From: Alitta virens
Lineage: Eukaryota; Annelida; Polychaeta; Phyllodocida; Nereididae
Direction: 5' to 3'
Assembly (NCBI GenBank): GCA_932294295.1
Contig: OW028575.1
Coordinates: 39,992,253-40,056,252, forward strand
DNA length: 64,000 nucleotides
Positions 36,977 through 50,355 of the stretch are shown one piece after another. Both the position numbers and the translations under genes were made by a program. Position 1 is the first letter of the stretch. Each line of letters opens with the position of its first letter. The notes under the pieces were generated by a model. The model saw only the letters and a list, made by a program, of their open reading frames with translations, was not told where the DNA came from and searched no databases.

Positions 36977-39840
36977 ATTGCTGGTGAAAGTGAAACTTTA
37001 TGGTAGTTATTTATTGCGTTAATAGTATATAAGTTGCTGACCACTACATTTTTCGCTGACTTGATGTTCTTATTTATCCACACCTTGACTTCCAAGCAAT
37101 TGAGTGAAATGATTTGATTGATGTACTTGTTGAATATTTAATTGATGAATGAATAGATGTTGTCTTGAACCAAGTTACATCAATTAATATAATAGACTAG
37201 TCTGACAAACTGCCTCACGACGAGAGTCACTTGGTGTTCTTGCAAATGACAGCAATGTTTCAGTCTATAATCAGAGACCTTAACAAAGACCTGACTCAGG
37301 CGTTTCGCCCTATATATATATATCTTTAATCATTAATAGAGTGTGTTGTGTATCTGCTCGCCTTTGGAGAAATCACCGTCTTTGTGGCTGTTGTGAGAGA
37401 CATCGAACCCACCATTATCACTGGGGCAAAAAGTGCACAGGTACCTAGAATTACCTAATCCCATTTACAGTTACCTGATCACTGACAAAATTATATATAT
37501 ATACATGTACTGAATCTATATCGATCTCAGCTCAATTTATAAATGCTGGTTACCTAAGAGTAATGCTGTTGATTCAGTGGGTTTCTCTGGCAGATTAATT
37601 TCAAGATGTCATGTCTGCATACGTAAACAGTCACCACATATCCAAAGATATTATAAAATGATATAAAAGGTCTAACTGAATTACCTTTTGAGTAGTAAAC
37701 TTGTTCATGAAAAAATAAAAAAAACTTAGAATGACAGCATAACTTCCCATTTAAAATGCTATATGGGAAGTAAGGAGAAAAAAAAGGTGCAATATCCATA
37801 TAACTTCCCATTTAAGAAGTTATACTAGAAAACTGAACTGCTGAACAGTTTCTAAGCTTCACCTGGTGTAATAGGGATTGAAAATTACAGGGCCGTAAAC
37901 CCTAATTGTGTTGAAGTGAACTTGACAAAGAACAATTACATTCACAAGTGAATTTATGAGCATTATTTGCAGGGTATTGGAGCCGTTAAAGCCAATAGTC
38001 TACAGTATCCTGCTGAGCTCATCATAGAAAATACTTTTAGGTGCTTTTAGTTGCTTTAATTACCATTGCGACCTGAGCTGGGACGAACCAAACTAGTTAA
38101 GGCACAGTTTGTGTGATCTTTGACCTTGTGACCTATTTTTTATTTCATGTTTTTTAAATAAAAAGTAGTTTAAGATCGTAGCAGTAGACTAGCTTACAAG
38201 ACAAATCCAAGCTTTAATTCCACATTGAAATACAAATGAAAAGCTGAACTAATCGCCTGAAAATGATATACATTGTAAGTAATACACTCTGTGACCTTCA
38301 CCACATGCCTTCTAAGCAAGTGAGAGCGCGTAATTGTCTGACATAATATATACATCCAGGTAAATAATATTATTCCCCAATTGCAGCCATATTACATGAA
38401 ACAGCGGGTGATACAGGCTGGGTGATCTGCATTTCATACCACACAGAATGACATTTGTACATTGCCCATAAAAGGAATCCCAGGATGTTGCTATGTCCAA
38501 ATAAGGATGAAATGCGTACTGCCGAAAAAGCGTGCGTGCGACTACAGTTTGTCTGATAGGTTACGAACAACTTTCTGTCACAAAAGTAAACAAAATAGAA
38601 AATTTTATTTGAGCATCAGACAAAACTTATGGCTTAAAATAATTGCGAGTTGAAGACGTTCATGACCCTGTTGACGCTATAATCTCATTCCCATTCGAAA
38701 TATAGGCTGGCTTCATATACATATTACCTAATAACTTTTTCGATTCATCTGATTTAACAAATTTAAAGTTCCACATGGCTGAAATTAATTAGGGAATAAA
38801 AGGAATCTGGCTTTCCTATATTATCTATCTGCAGGAGTCAAATCCAAGATTTACTTCCACATGAATTGATAAGTCATAATTCACTTTGAAGACGAGGTCT
38901 GACCTTGAATTTGACCTTGACAAGCTAAAACCATTTAGAATCAGGACTCTTCGGTACTGTCCTAGAGCTTTATTGTACCTGATTTGAGCCCTAATAAAAC
39001 TAGAGCTGGTTTTTTTACTTTTTAATTGCAATAAAATGATCACACATAATTATTATTTAGCAACTTTGATGTATAATAGTATTCATGGCAATGCACCAGA
39101 TCACCTATGTAACTCAATCACCATGGCCTGTGAATGTAACAACATTAATTTATGAGCAAGTAATAATCTTGAAGTTCAAATGCCTGAATGTAGAACAAAT
39201 GTTATGAAGAAGTCATTTATATATAGAGGCTCGGTTGTGTGAAATGACTTACCAGCCAATATTCATGAGAATGCTTCATGTGATGTTTTTAAAACTCATG
39301 TCAAAAATGTCTTCTGTCAATAGTTATTTTAACAAATGCTTTTTATTGTGAGTTTTACTTTAACTGGACCACATGAAAAACTGTTTTACAGATTGTGTAT
39401 CCAGACAAAATATGTTTTTAAATAAATAGATGTTGATTGAAAGGTATATTTAAAATATAACAAAATGCTCATATCTTGTGCATTTTACATAGTTTGTCTT
39501 GGACAGATTATCACTGAAAACAGAAACATCATCTTGATGTGTAGGAATAATATGCTAGTATTCTCCCTCATAATAATTTCAATTTTGCCAATAAATTATA
39601 GATTATGAGGAGAACGCCAATAAAAAAATATATATATTCAAACATAGTTTCAATTGGCATCTACATTACATGGACTGCAAGTAATTGCAGCCCACAAATT
39701 GTAAGTGCCATAACTGCTGTGGTTCTTTTAAGCCATTTTGGAAGGCTTAACAGCTTCAGCATTTTAAATGATTTACACATGGATATTTCTTAGCCCTTGA
39801 GGTAACCATCTGTTCAGAGGAAAACAGTGTTTTGCTTGAA
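36977..39840. other. Inter-PKS spacer 3
   Basis: Homologous to spacers 1 and 2 with somewhat more substitutions and single-base indels. No gene seen. The duplication junction is at about 38918-38938. Confidence 0.65.
39033..39428 (+). mobile_element. Non-LTR retrotransposon 3' remnant (spacer 3)
   Basis: Third copy of the LINE C-terminal fragment. Its terminal stop codon has changed (TGT-CAA-TAG instead of TGT-TAA), and the internal stop before NDLP is kept. Confidence 0.6.
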
Positions 39841-39985
39841 TGACCCTGATGTCTAAGGGGAACATGTGGTCATTGTAGTTTTCCTAACAATCCACATGGC
39901 TACAGCCACCAAAGGTTATTTCAATGGAGGCCCCTATCTTTGATTCCATATAAATACTCCACAGATTCAGTCATGGTCATCAGTT
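39841..39985 (+). promoter_or_regulatory. PKS copy 4 promoter, upstream motif mutated
   Basis: TATAAATA at 39949-39956 and the proximal TCATGGTCA are intact, but the distal motif reads TGACCCTGA (39841-39849) instead of TGACCATGA, and the following TGTATAAGG is TGTCTAAGG. The 5'UTR exon ends at 40032. Confidence 0.55.
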
Positions 39986-40280
39986 CCTATCTTGAGACTG
40001 ATACAAACTTCCACCTTTCACTTTGCAACCTGGTAAGTGTTACAGTCATATTTATTTTTAATCAGGTATTTACACAGCAAAGTAGTATCATATTGGCTAG
40101 TATAGCCAAGTGTTAGAATGAGGTTCATAGCATAGATGCTTAACAATTACAAAAGATATACTATTGTAATCAGAGTTTACAGCACCTCAAAACATGAGTA
40201 CATGCGCATTTCAAAAAGGTTAATTAAGCCTACAACCTGAAAATTATGGAGTATAATGTCCATACATTTCAGTTATCACC

Positions 40281-43200
40281 ATGCCAACTCGAGGATCAAA
40301 GAGGAAGTCTACTGCTGCTGCAGCAGCTGCTGCTGCTGTTGAGATAAATGATGACAAAAGGAGAAGGACAGCAGAGCCTCAGCCTGAAAAAGTAATATAT
40401 TATTTTTGTCCATATTAAAAACAAATGCTGACATTGCTCAGAATGCAATGGTTTCGATTAACCTTCATACCTGTGGAGTGTGGACCTTAGATGAAAATTT
40501 ATAATTTTTCTTTTCACAGCCAAAGACATTAAGGGGTTATGCTGACTTTGATGAAGTTGGCCCAGAAGAGAGGTTCTTCCCTGTTGCTGTGGTCGGAATA
40601 GGATGCCGAATGCCAGGAAAGGTCAACTCTGCCAAAGACTTCTTGAGAGTCATGGAAGAGAAGGAAGATGTGATATGTGATATCCCAACTGACCGATGGG
40701 ATGTTGAGAAGTACTGGCATCCAGATCCTCACAATGTTGGAACCCATGCCAACAAGAGAGCCGGCTTTGTAGAAAATGTGCATGATTTCGATCACACCTT
40801 CTTCAATGTGTCCCCAAGAGAAGCTGCTAACATGGATGTAGAACAAAGAGCACTTTTAGAAGTCACCCAAGAAGCTCTTGATGATGCTGGTGTACCATCT
40901 GACAAGCTACCACACACCACTGGAGTGTACATTGGTTGCGGTCTTATGGATCATGGTTTCACAGTCATTGAGGATGCCAAGTGTATGAATGCTTACACAC
41001 ACACTGGTACAGCTCACTCTGTTGCTGCTAACAGAGTATCTTTTGTACACAACATCCGTGGACCAAGTGTAGCCATTGACACTGCATGTGCAGCTTCCCT
41101 CACAGCAATGCACTATGGATGCTTTGGTCTGTGGAACAAGGAGTGCCCAGTAGCCATTGTTGGAGGAATCAACACTCTCATTGTCCCAGAGGTCACTGTT
41201 GGATTCAGTGCTCTTGGAGTATTGGCTCCTGATGGAAAGAGTTGCCCCTTCTCTGCTCGAGCGCAAGGATATGTGAGAAGTGAAGGAACTGGTGTTGTCA
41301 TTCTCAAGCCACTGCATGAAGCCATCAAGAACAAGGACCACATCTACTGTACAATCCGAGGAACATGGTTGGCTGCCAATGGATACAGTCTTAGCATCAC
41401 TATGCCATCCATTGATGCTCAGGCCGAGCTGATGAAGACATGCTATGCCATGTTTGGTCTAAATATGAATCAAGTGGACTTTGTCGAGGCTCATGGTACT
41501 GGAACACCAGTTGGTGACCCAATGGAAGCAGAAGCCATAGCAAGAGCCTTTTGCATTGGAAATGAAGAAAGAAAGAAGCCCCTACCAGTTGGGTCATCCA
41601 AGAGCAATTTTGGGCACTTGGAATGTGCTGCTGGAATGGTTCAGGTCATCAAAGCTGCACTAATGTGTCAGAATCGCACAATCTATCCCAACATCAACTT
41701 TGGTGAAGTTAATCCAGCCATTGACTTGGATACCTGGAACATCTGCATCCCTGAGGAACAGCAAAATTATGAACAAAACAAAGCTTTTAGGATGGGGGTC
41801 AACACATTTGGTTTTGGTGGTGCATTGGCACATATGGTATTTGAAGAATATGTTCCAACAGAGGAAGAAATGCACAAATCTGGAACAGCTGGTTGGAAGT
41901 TTGGATCCAAAGACAAAGGCCACAAGATTCCTATCCCTTTGTCTGCAAAGTCTGGAGCAGCTCTTAAGGCATACTCAGCTTCATGGCAGTCTTTCAAGAG
42001 TGAATATGATGCTGAAGAAGTGGCCTGCTGGTTGGGAACTCGTCGCACTCATTACAGCACTCGAATGGTGGTGTTTGCTGATTCTCATGATGATCTCAAT
42101 GGCAAGCTTGAAAATTACATCCAGAAGGAAGCCAATGAGGAGTTAGTTGAGGGTACTCTACCTATTCATTTGGAAGACAGACCCATTTGTTACATATTCC
42201 CTGGCCAGGTAAGATTAATATCATATATTTTCTCATCAATTATTACAGAATTTCAAATTTATTTAAATTAATCCTTGCACATTCTAGGGCCAACAATCTT
42301 TTGACATGGGAAGGACTCTGTACAAAGATGAACCTGTATTCAGGAAGGCAATAGATGAATGTGACTATCACTACATGAAACTGACAGGACAATCATTCCT
42401 CCACACATACAACCTCTTCATTGCCTTAGACCCAGCCAAGAAATACAATCCTGATGTTGTCCATGAGATTCAGGTGTCTCAGCCAGCACTTCTTTTTCTA
42501 CAGGTAATTTCACCGTGACTCATCTTTTGGGTTTTATATTTAGTATCACATTTTTTAAATCACACGGGCATTTAATTGTTACAATTATTTTATTGCTACT
42601 GACTCTTTCCAGGTTGGTCTGTTTCATCTGTTTGAACAATGGGGTATTAAACCAACAGCAATGGTTGGACACAGTCTTGGAGAAGTGGCGGCAGCTTATG
42701 CCTCAGGAGCTCTTACCTTGAAGGAAGCCATCTTGGTGCAAGTTGCACGTGCGGAACAGCAAGTGAAGTTGGATGGCACAGGATCCATGGCAGCAATGAG
42801 AATGTCCAAGGATGAAGCAGAGAAGCTATGCAAGGATTACAATGATCTTTATGTTGCTTGTGTGAATGCCCATGAGTCTGTCACAATTGCTGGAAGTAAG
42901 CCTGTCATCAAACAAATTTGCAAGGACCAGCCAACTCAAGCTAAGGAACTGCGAGTGAAATGTGCTTTTCACACACCACACATGGATTCACTCTATGATG
43001 AATTCATGAAAGCAACCAAGCATAAGCTGAGCAATGGACATGCTTCCAAGTGCAACTGGTATTCCACTGTCACTGGTGACAAGTACACTGGCCCAGCAAC
43101 TGCCCAATACTTCTGGGATAATATAAGAAGTTGTGTGGAGTTTGTTGGAGCTGTCAAAGGTGTAATGAGAGATTATGAAAATGTTTTGTTTGTGGAACTG

Positions 43201-46200
43201 GCTGGTGCAGCCACTCTCTTGTCTTGTGTTCGAGCTATTGCCAAGGCAGAAGAATACAGTCCATCTGGTATGGTTGCCACTGGTCAGCGCAACAAGGATG
43301 ACCGCATCTCAACACTTCGAGGTTTGGCCACACTCTACACCATGGGATTTGAGATTGACTGGAACAATGTGCTGGGAGATTGTGCTCACTGGATGGTGCT
43401 TCCTAAGTATGCGTGGCAGCATCAAACCTTCAGGTATGAAGCAGAGGGCATGCGATCTAGAAGACTCAATCTGGAGGACAGAAGTTACAAGGGTCTACAT
43501 GGACTCGTCCGTCTTGAGCAACTGCCCTTCCTCAGGGATCATGTCATCAAGGGCAAAACTGTCTTCCCAAAGGCAGGATATGTGGAATACATGATGCAGA
43601 GTCATTTCGATGAAAACACTGCCCCATCTTTGAAGAACATGAAGTTTCACCCAGAGCTACTAACCATACCAGATGAGATTGACTGCAATGGTGAAATTCC
43701 AGAGAGAAAGCAATTGCACTTGTCCACATCCCAGATACAAGGAGGACATCGGATGGAAGTCACTTGTGATGGTCAGGTATATGCAGCAGCTGATGTTACT
43801 AACAATTCCAACCTCATAGTTCCATCTATTGACCTGGAAGCTGCCAAGAGAAGATGCACAACGATGCTTTCTGCTGATGACTTCTATCTACGATTTGCTG
43901 AAATGGGGATTGATTATGCTGATTACATGAGATTTCGTGCAGTCTCCAAAGCACAGATTGGGAATGGTGAAATCATAGCTTACCTGGAGCCACAAGTAGA
44001 CCACTGGCAGAGAATCAACACCATTAACCTGGATTCTTCTTTCATTGTGGCATTGGCTGCCCAGGTTAACAACACCACACTTTTTACTCCAACCACAATT
44101 GATGCTATTAGGATGTTTGTTGCCAAGACACCAAGAAAGCATGAGACCATTGTGTATGCTCGTCTCACGAGTAGTGACTCCATGGGGCTTACTGCTGACA
44201 TCTACATCTTTGATGAAGAAGGTAACATTGTTGCAGAGGTCGTGAACTTCACAGCAAAGAACTTGACAGATGTAGTTACTAGAGATCTGGACCTAACCCA
44301 GTGCATCTACAAAACTGAATATCAACCTGTAAAATCCTGCCTTCCATCAACAAGGGCAATGACTGATTTCTTCAGCAAACGAAACCTTCAGAAGCTCTAT
44401 CCACATGAAATGGCATCCATAGATACTGCGGAGCAGTTCAGTCAAAAGATGAAAGAAATTTGTGCTGCATATGGTAAACTTGCTGTCACCCAAACTCCTT
44501 CATCTCAATGGCACCAGAAATGTGAGCTCTATGGCAAACGTTTAACAAACATGGCCAATACCATTCCGACCAACTTGAATACACTTGAGGACATTCATGC
44601 TGCTGTAGCAGAAATTGATGCAGCATGCCCAGAGTACTACCAAGAAACAAAAATGGTGAAGACAATGGGAGACATCTTGGCAGACACACTCAAGGATCCT
44701 CGTGGTGCTCTTACAGAGCTCTTCAAAGAAGACATGATGGCTGCTTACTTCATTGACTCCATCTCTACTCGCATATATTATCGTACACTTGGAGACACAA
44801 TCCGTCAAGCAGTAGATGAGGCTTTGAAACACAAGAAGATTGTTCGCATTGCAGAAGTTGGAGGCAGACTTGGTGGAATGACCCAGTACATCCTGCCATG
44901 TATTGAAGACCTCATCAAGGATGGAAAAGTGGAGTATTGCTTTACAGATATCAACATTGCTTTCTTCCATCTGGTTGAAGAGAGGCTTGCCAGCTTCCCT
45001 AAGATCCGATACCAGCAATTTGATCCAGAAAGCGACATTGTGTCACAGAGTATCACTCCAAACTCATTTGATTTGGTGGTCTGCCTTGATACACTTCATT
45101 GTACAGAAAATGCAGTGAAATGCACAGCACATATCCGTGACATGCTCTGCCAAGATGGTTGGTTAATGACCATGGAATCAACCAACAACCACAACACTCC
45201 AGAGATAATCTTTGGATCCTTTGACCTTTGCTGGGTATTTGAAGATAACCGAGGAGATCGTTGCTGGCTTTCTCAGAAAGGATGGTCTGATGTTATGACT
45301 GTAGCTGGATTTAGTGATGTTGTGGCTGTATCAACTCCAAATGAGTTCTATCACTCATTGATTGTGGGCAGAAAGACTGACATGAAGCTCCAATACCAGT
45401 TGGAAAGCACTGAAGAAGAAATGGAAACAGAGAATCCACCAATGTGGGCCCTGGTTCACCTTAACAATGCAGAAATGGCCAATCTTGTCAAGCCACACCT
45501 ATGCAAGGATGCCACGATCATATCGGTGAGAAACTTCAAGAACATCCAGAAACAAGCTGCTGAACACAACGGCCCAGTAATGGTTGTGTTGTTCTGGAAT
45601 GAGGAGGATAAGGACCTGAGTAACATGTTGTCCATCATCAATGCCTGCCAAGAGTTTGAGAATCCCAATTCCAGGCTTTATGTTGTGACTGTTAATGGAA
45701 ACATAGAAGGCAAATATCCCAACAGTGCCTCAGCCACTGGCTTCCTCAGGTCAGCAGCCAGCGAAATGAAGTCCAACATTTCCTTATACCAGATTGACTT
45801 GGATGGAAAATTGGCCAATGGTTCTACAAAATGTCTTGCAGATTGTCTGTTGAATGCTCGTCACACTGATAGAGAGTTGGTGATCAGAGGTGGTTCGGTC
45901 CTTGTGCCACGTGTTATTCGGCAACCATGGAAGATGTCTGTACCACTAGGTTCTTCAGAGTGGAAACTTGAAGCAGCCAGTGTTGAAGAATGTCTTCTTG
46001 ACAAGTTAGATTTCCATCGGTATGAAACTGGCATGCCAGGAAAGCATGAAGTTAAAGTGAAGATTGAGGCTGCTGCCCTCACCGGTCCCTCCTTAGATGA
46101 TAGACTCCTGCAAAGTTATGAGGGAGTTGGAATTGTGGAGTGCACAGGTCCTGGTGTTATTTCTGTCAAACCAGGAGACAAGGTCATTGTTTATGCTGAT

Positions 46201-48131
46201 AACTGTGCAGTGTCCTCCTTCATAGTGCCAGTCTCTCAAGTATACTCAGTGCCAAACGGATATAGCTCATCAGATATTGTTGGCAATGTGAATGCCTACC
46301 ATGTTGCATACTACTCTTTAATTACACGTGGTCAGCTCCAAGCTAGAGAAAAGGTGCATATTTACTCAGCTGCAAGTTCAGTTGGTCAAGCTGCCATCAT
46401 CCTGGCAAAGAAAACTGGTGCGAGTCACATATCATGTGTTGTCGAGAACAGTCAACAGAAGGCTTTTATCAACCAAGTCTATGGTCTTACCGATGTCAAG
46501 CTTCAGTCAGATAAATGTCATCAAGTACTTAGTAATATTGATTTAGCTTTCAACACAGGCACCACGCACACCATGGAGGAGATTTTAGGGTGTCTGTCAG
46601 TCGGTGGTCGTCTCTGTCAAGTCAGTGATGGTGACACAGATGCTAAGACAGCGATGGTTCTATCCTGTCTTGCCAACAATATTTCCTTCCATTGGATTGA
46701 CATGAAGGAACTTGACAAGAAGTGTCCAAAGCAGGTGAGACAAACAAAAGAAAAAGTTCTTCAGTTACTCAACAACAGAGAAATCCAGACAATCCCAACC
46801 AACACCTACAAAGTGGAGGAATTCAAACAAGCTTTAGCATCAGAAGGATGTAATGCCATTGGAAGGGTTGTTCTTGATGTTAGTCAGGACTTCAAGCCTT
46901 CAATGGTGGAACCTGCATTACAACTATTTTCGAGTGATGGTCTCTACTTAGTGACAGGAAGTGACTGTGATGTGCATCTTGAAGTTGCCAGATGGATGGT
47001 AGAAAAAGGCGTCCGTCACATTGGGTTGGTCAAGGAAGCACACTACTCTTCTTGGTTTGACAAGTCTGCCATTAGGTCAATTGAAAAACAGGGAGCTACA
47101 GTTTACAAGGTAAAAGCAGATCTGAGCAAGGAAAAGGATGTTATTAATGTCTTCCACACATTATCCCAGAAAGGAGCACCACAGATACATGGCATATTCC
47201 ACTTAGCTGGTGGGGTGGCCTACAAAGACTTAGAATCACTTACCATTGAAGACATCAAGTCAGCAATGAATGAAAGAGCTGAGAGTGCTAGACTATTACA
47301 TGAAGTTACTAAGAAAATGAAGATGAAGCTCAAGCATTTTGTAATGTTGTCTTCATCCAAAGCAGCTTGGGGTAACCCAGCACTAGCACCGCTTTGCGCA
47401 TCTTCTGCCTACCTGGATGCCATAGCACAAAAACGACGAGAAGAAGGCCTTCCCGCAATCTCCATACAAGCTGGATGGCTGCGAGGAGCTGGTTGGCTGA
47501 ATGACAGAAACAAATTGGCTGAGTTGGCCAACTACAGCAGAGGGTCAAGTCTCCATGTCAGAGAGTTCTTGGCCATTTTGCACAAGATTCTTGCCAGAGA
47601 TGATTTACCTGCAGTCCTGATGGTTGCTAATGAGGATTGGGATGCAGTATCAGAATTTGCAAGCAAGGACAGTCTCATGTTCAGACATTATGCTTCATCT
47701 TCAGGAAAACGCAGAGGTATAGTTGCCTTGAGTAATTTTGTCCTTGTTTTGGCTGCATTTTTTTTAGATAACTAGTACTGTCAAATCTGCTATCAAGTTC
47801 AGTAAATGTTTCAGTGTGTTCTTTGCAATTTTGTTGAGCTATCGTACCTTCTATGATAAGCTGTTCAATATGTCTTCCTTTATTTCAAGATGGCAACGAG
47901 CTTTCCAGAGATGACCTTGAGAAAAAAGTCATTGAAAAACTTGCCAACCTTCTGATGATGGCTGCTGATGACGTCGACATTGCCCAGCCTATGATCCATT
48001 ATGGGGTGGACTCCCTGATTTCTCTGGACATCACAAACTGGATGAGGAAGGAATTCAACCTGCAAATCAACCAGATGGACATCCTTGAAGGAATGACCAC
48101 AGCTAGTCTTATTGAACAGGCCTTTGCCTAG
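40281..48131 (+). CDS. Type I FAS-like polyketide synthase, copy 4 of 4
   Basis: Coding exons are 40281-40391, 40520-42208, 42288-42503, 42613-47716 and 47890-48131, giving 2,453 residues. Same domain order as copy 1, with intact KS, AT and ACP sites and degenerate KR/ER. Private replacements include Arg at the conserved ER Gly (LQAREKVH), Gly in RHIGLVKE at the start of the KR and Lys in TKKMKMK. It shares Arg in LRFAEMG, Glu in TEEEMETE and Ala in AESARLL with copy 3, but Leu in QPALLFLQ with copy 2, so it is mosaic. The coding sequence is uninterrupted. Its 3' flank is the diverged outer edge of the array rather than a homogenised spacer. Confidence 0.93.
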
Positions 48132-48190
48132 TTCAAGCCAAATTCTGTCAAAATTATTTATACGTGACCCATACAAATGAAAGAATGTCC

Positions 48191-48196
48191 AATAAA
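48191..48196 (+). terminator. PKS copy 4 poly(A) signal
   Basis: AATAAA at the same distance from the stop as in the other copies. It lies just inside the homogenised tract, which ends about 48405. Confidence 0.7.
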
Positions 48197-48404
48197 ATTG
48201 CTGGTGAAAGTGAAACTTTATGGTAGTTATTTATTGCGTTAATAGAATATAAGTTGCTGACCACTACATTTTTCGCTGACTTGATGTTCTTATTTATCCA
48301 CACCTTGACTTCCAAGCAATTGAGTGAAATGATTTGATTGATGTACTTGTTGAATATTTAATTGATGAATGAATAGATGTTGTCTTGAACCAAGTTACAT
48401 CAAT

Positions 48405-49747
48405 TAATATAAATGGACTAGTCCGACAAACTGCCTCACGACGAGAGTCACTCGGCATTCTTGCAAATGACAGCAATGTTTCAGTCTATAATCAGAGACC
48501 TTAACAAAGACCTGACTCAGGCGTTTCACCCTATATATATCTTTAATCATTAATAGAGTTTGTTATTGCATCTGCTCGTCTTTGGACAAATCACCACTCT
48601 GATAGACATGGAACCTACCATTATCACTGGAGCAAAATGTGCACAGGTACCTAGAATTACCTAATCCCATTTTCAGTTACCCAAGAGTGATGCTGTTGAT
48701 TCAGTGGGTTCCTTTGGAAGATTTATTAGAAGACCGCATTGTCACATATACTTAAACAGTCACCAGACACCCATAGGTATTATATAATTATATAAAGAGT
48801 CTAACTCTTATTACTTTTTGAGTAGTGAGCAAAACTTGATCAAAAGAATAATAAAAAAAACGTACAATAACAATATAACTTTCCATAAACAATGCTGTAT
48901 GGGAAGTTACGATAAAAAAAAACCGTGCAATATCCATTATCCATATAACTTCCCATTTAAGAAGTTATATTAGAATGCTGAAGCTGCTGAACAGTTTCTA
49001 AGCTTCGCCTGTTGTTATAAAGTATGGGGCCTTGAACCCTTAATGTGTTGAAGTGAACTTGAGAAAGAGCAGTTACATTCACAAGGGTATTAAAGCCATA
49101 AAAGCCAACAGTCTTCAGTATCCTGCTTAGCTCATCATATTACTATTAGGGTCAGAGTTGGTAAATCAAAGTTGTTAAGGCACTGTTTGTGCAATCTTTT
49201 GACTTTGTGAGCTATGTTTCATTATTATTCTAATGTAAATATTATGTCAAATTAATGTCAGAATTTATTGCTAAGCCATGTACTTAACAAGTGCGTGAAT
49301 AAATGGATATATATATAGCCTGAAAATTATATAAGTAATGCACTTTGTGACCTTTACCCAGTGGCGTAGCTATGGGAGGGGGCCTGGGGGGGGGGGGGGG
49401 CACGTGTCCTCCCACTCAAAGGCTGTACCCCCCCCCCCCAGGTGCCTCCCCAGATTGGCTCACAAAATTTCAGCCTCTTAACACAGTCACGTGGAAATGG
49501 TCTATGTGGGCCCCCCCCAAAAAACATTGTGCCCCCTGAGTGCCCCGCCCCCCCCCCCCCCCCACTCTGCTAACTCTAGCTACACTACTGCCTTTACCAC
49601 ATGCCTTCTAAGAAATGAGAGCGCATAATCGTTTGATATAATAAAATACACATCCAGGTAGATTATCTATCTGCCAGAGTCAAATCCTTTAACATGAAAT
49701 GAATTATATTTCACTTTGACGACAAGGTCTGACCATGAATTTGACCT
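48405..49747 (+). other. Diverged homologue of the PKS spacer (right edge of the array)
   Basis: After about 48405 similarity to spacers 1-3 drops to a patchy match with many substitutions and indels. It ends at 49747, which corresponds to 16479 in spacer 1. An 80-90 bp segment present in spacers 1-3 (about 15029-15118), flanked by GTTACC direct repeats, is absent here. A hAT-like MITE is inserted here only. Confidence 0.7.
49351..49598 (+). mobile_element. hAT-like MITE with 8-bp target-site duplication
   Basis: The element is 49359-49590 (232 bp). It begins CAGTGGCGTAGCTA and ends TAGCTACACTACTG, terminal inverted repeats matching at 12 of 14 bases. It is flanked by CCTTTACC at 49351-49358 and 49591-49598. 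The corresponding unoccupied site is visible in the three inner spacers as a single CCTTCACC (15857-15864 in spacer 1). An 8-bp duplication with CAGTGGCG-type ends is the hAT pattern. The interior contains long G and C runs and no coding capacity. Confidence 0.8.
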
Positions 49748-50355
49748 AATTTGAATTGAAAATTCTATATCTCCAAAAAAAAATGAAAAAATGAAATTCT
49801 ATATCTCAACTTCCAGTATGACAATTGTAAATAAATGATCCTTTCAGACCTAGATATGCTTATTAGGCAAATTTTGATACAGTTGCTTTAGTTATATGAC
49901 ATGGTCAAATTTTATAAATATCAAGTTCAAATGGCTCTGAGACCTTAAAAAATTGGTGAAGGTTACTGAAATTAGGTCAAACGGGTGAAGTCATACAAGG
50001 CTTCCTCCTTGAATTTTGGCATAATTTTACGATAACAGATTATGTTGGAAAATTTGAAAAAGAGAAAAACTTTGACAAATATGCTATAGCCTAATAACAT
50101 CATCCAAATTTTCTTTTGACAATTAAGTGGTTGAAAATGAAAGTTGAAAGACACAATGTGAACGTAGAAAGTCACATTTACCAAGCACCTTAATGGTCCT
50201 TGCATTAACTAAAGCTGTGGATAGATGGATGGTTGGATAAAGGAATGTATGGATGGATGAATGAATAAAATGTTTGTTGACAATTTTGATGCATTAAGAA
50301 AACTGAGAATGTTATTCCGCCATATATGTAATTGTTGTTCTTTCATACTGTTTAG

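Larger units (their letters stand above)
2853..50355 (+). other. Intron 2 of the FRAS1-like gene, hosting the PKS array
   Basis: The intron has a strong donor at 2853 (GTAAGT) and an acceptor TTTAG ending at 50355; both flanking exons are phase 0. It is 47.5 kb, while all other introns of this gene in the window are under about 3 kb. Four complete PKS genes on the same strand (about 6.3-48.2 kb) account for most of the length. Left of the array (2853-5710) are simple repeats and one unassigned open frame. Right of it (49748-50355) I see nothing recognisable. The intron call depends on joining exons 2 and 3. Confidence 0.6.

Noticed and set aside
6621..48131. Reading the window as a bacterial PKS cluster
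   Set aside because: Every PKS has GT-AG introns, TATA/Inr promoters and poly(A) signals. There are no operon-like neighbours, and the surrounding gene encodes an animal matrix protein.
6872..48176. Many minus-strand and shifted-frame open frames over the PKS genes (for example 7250-7684, 10885-11361 and their +11,219 copies)
   Set aside because: They are antisense or out-of-frame shadows of the intact PKS exons, recur only because the unit recurs, and show no domain or splice logic of their own.
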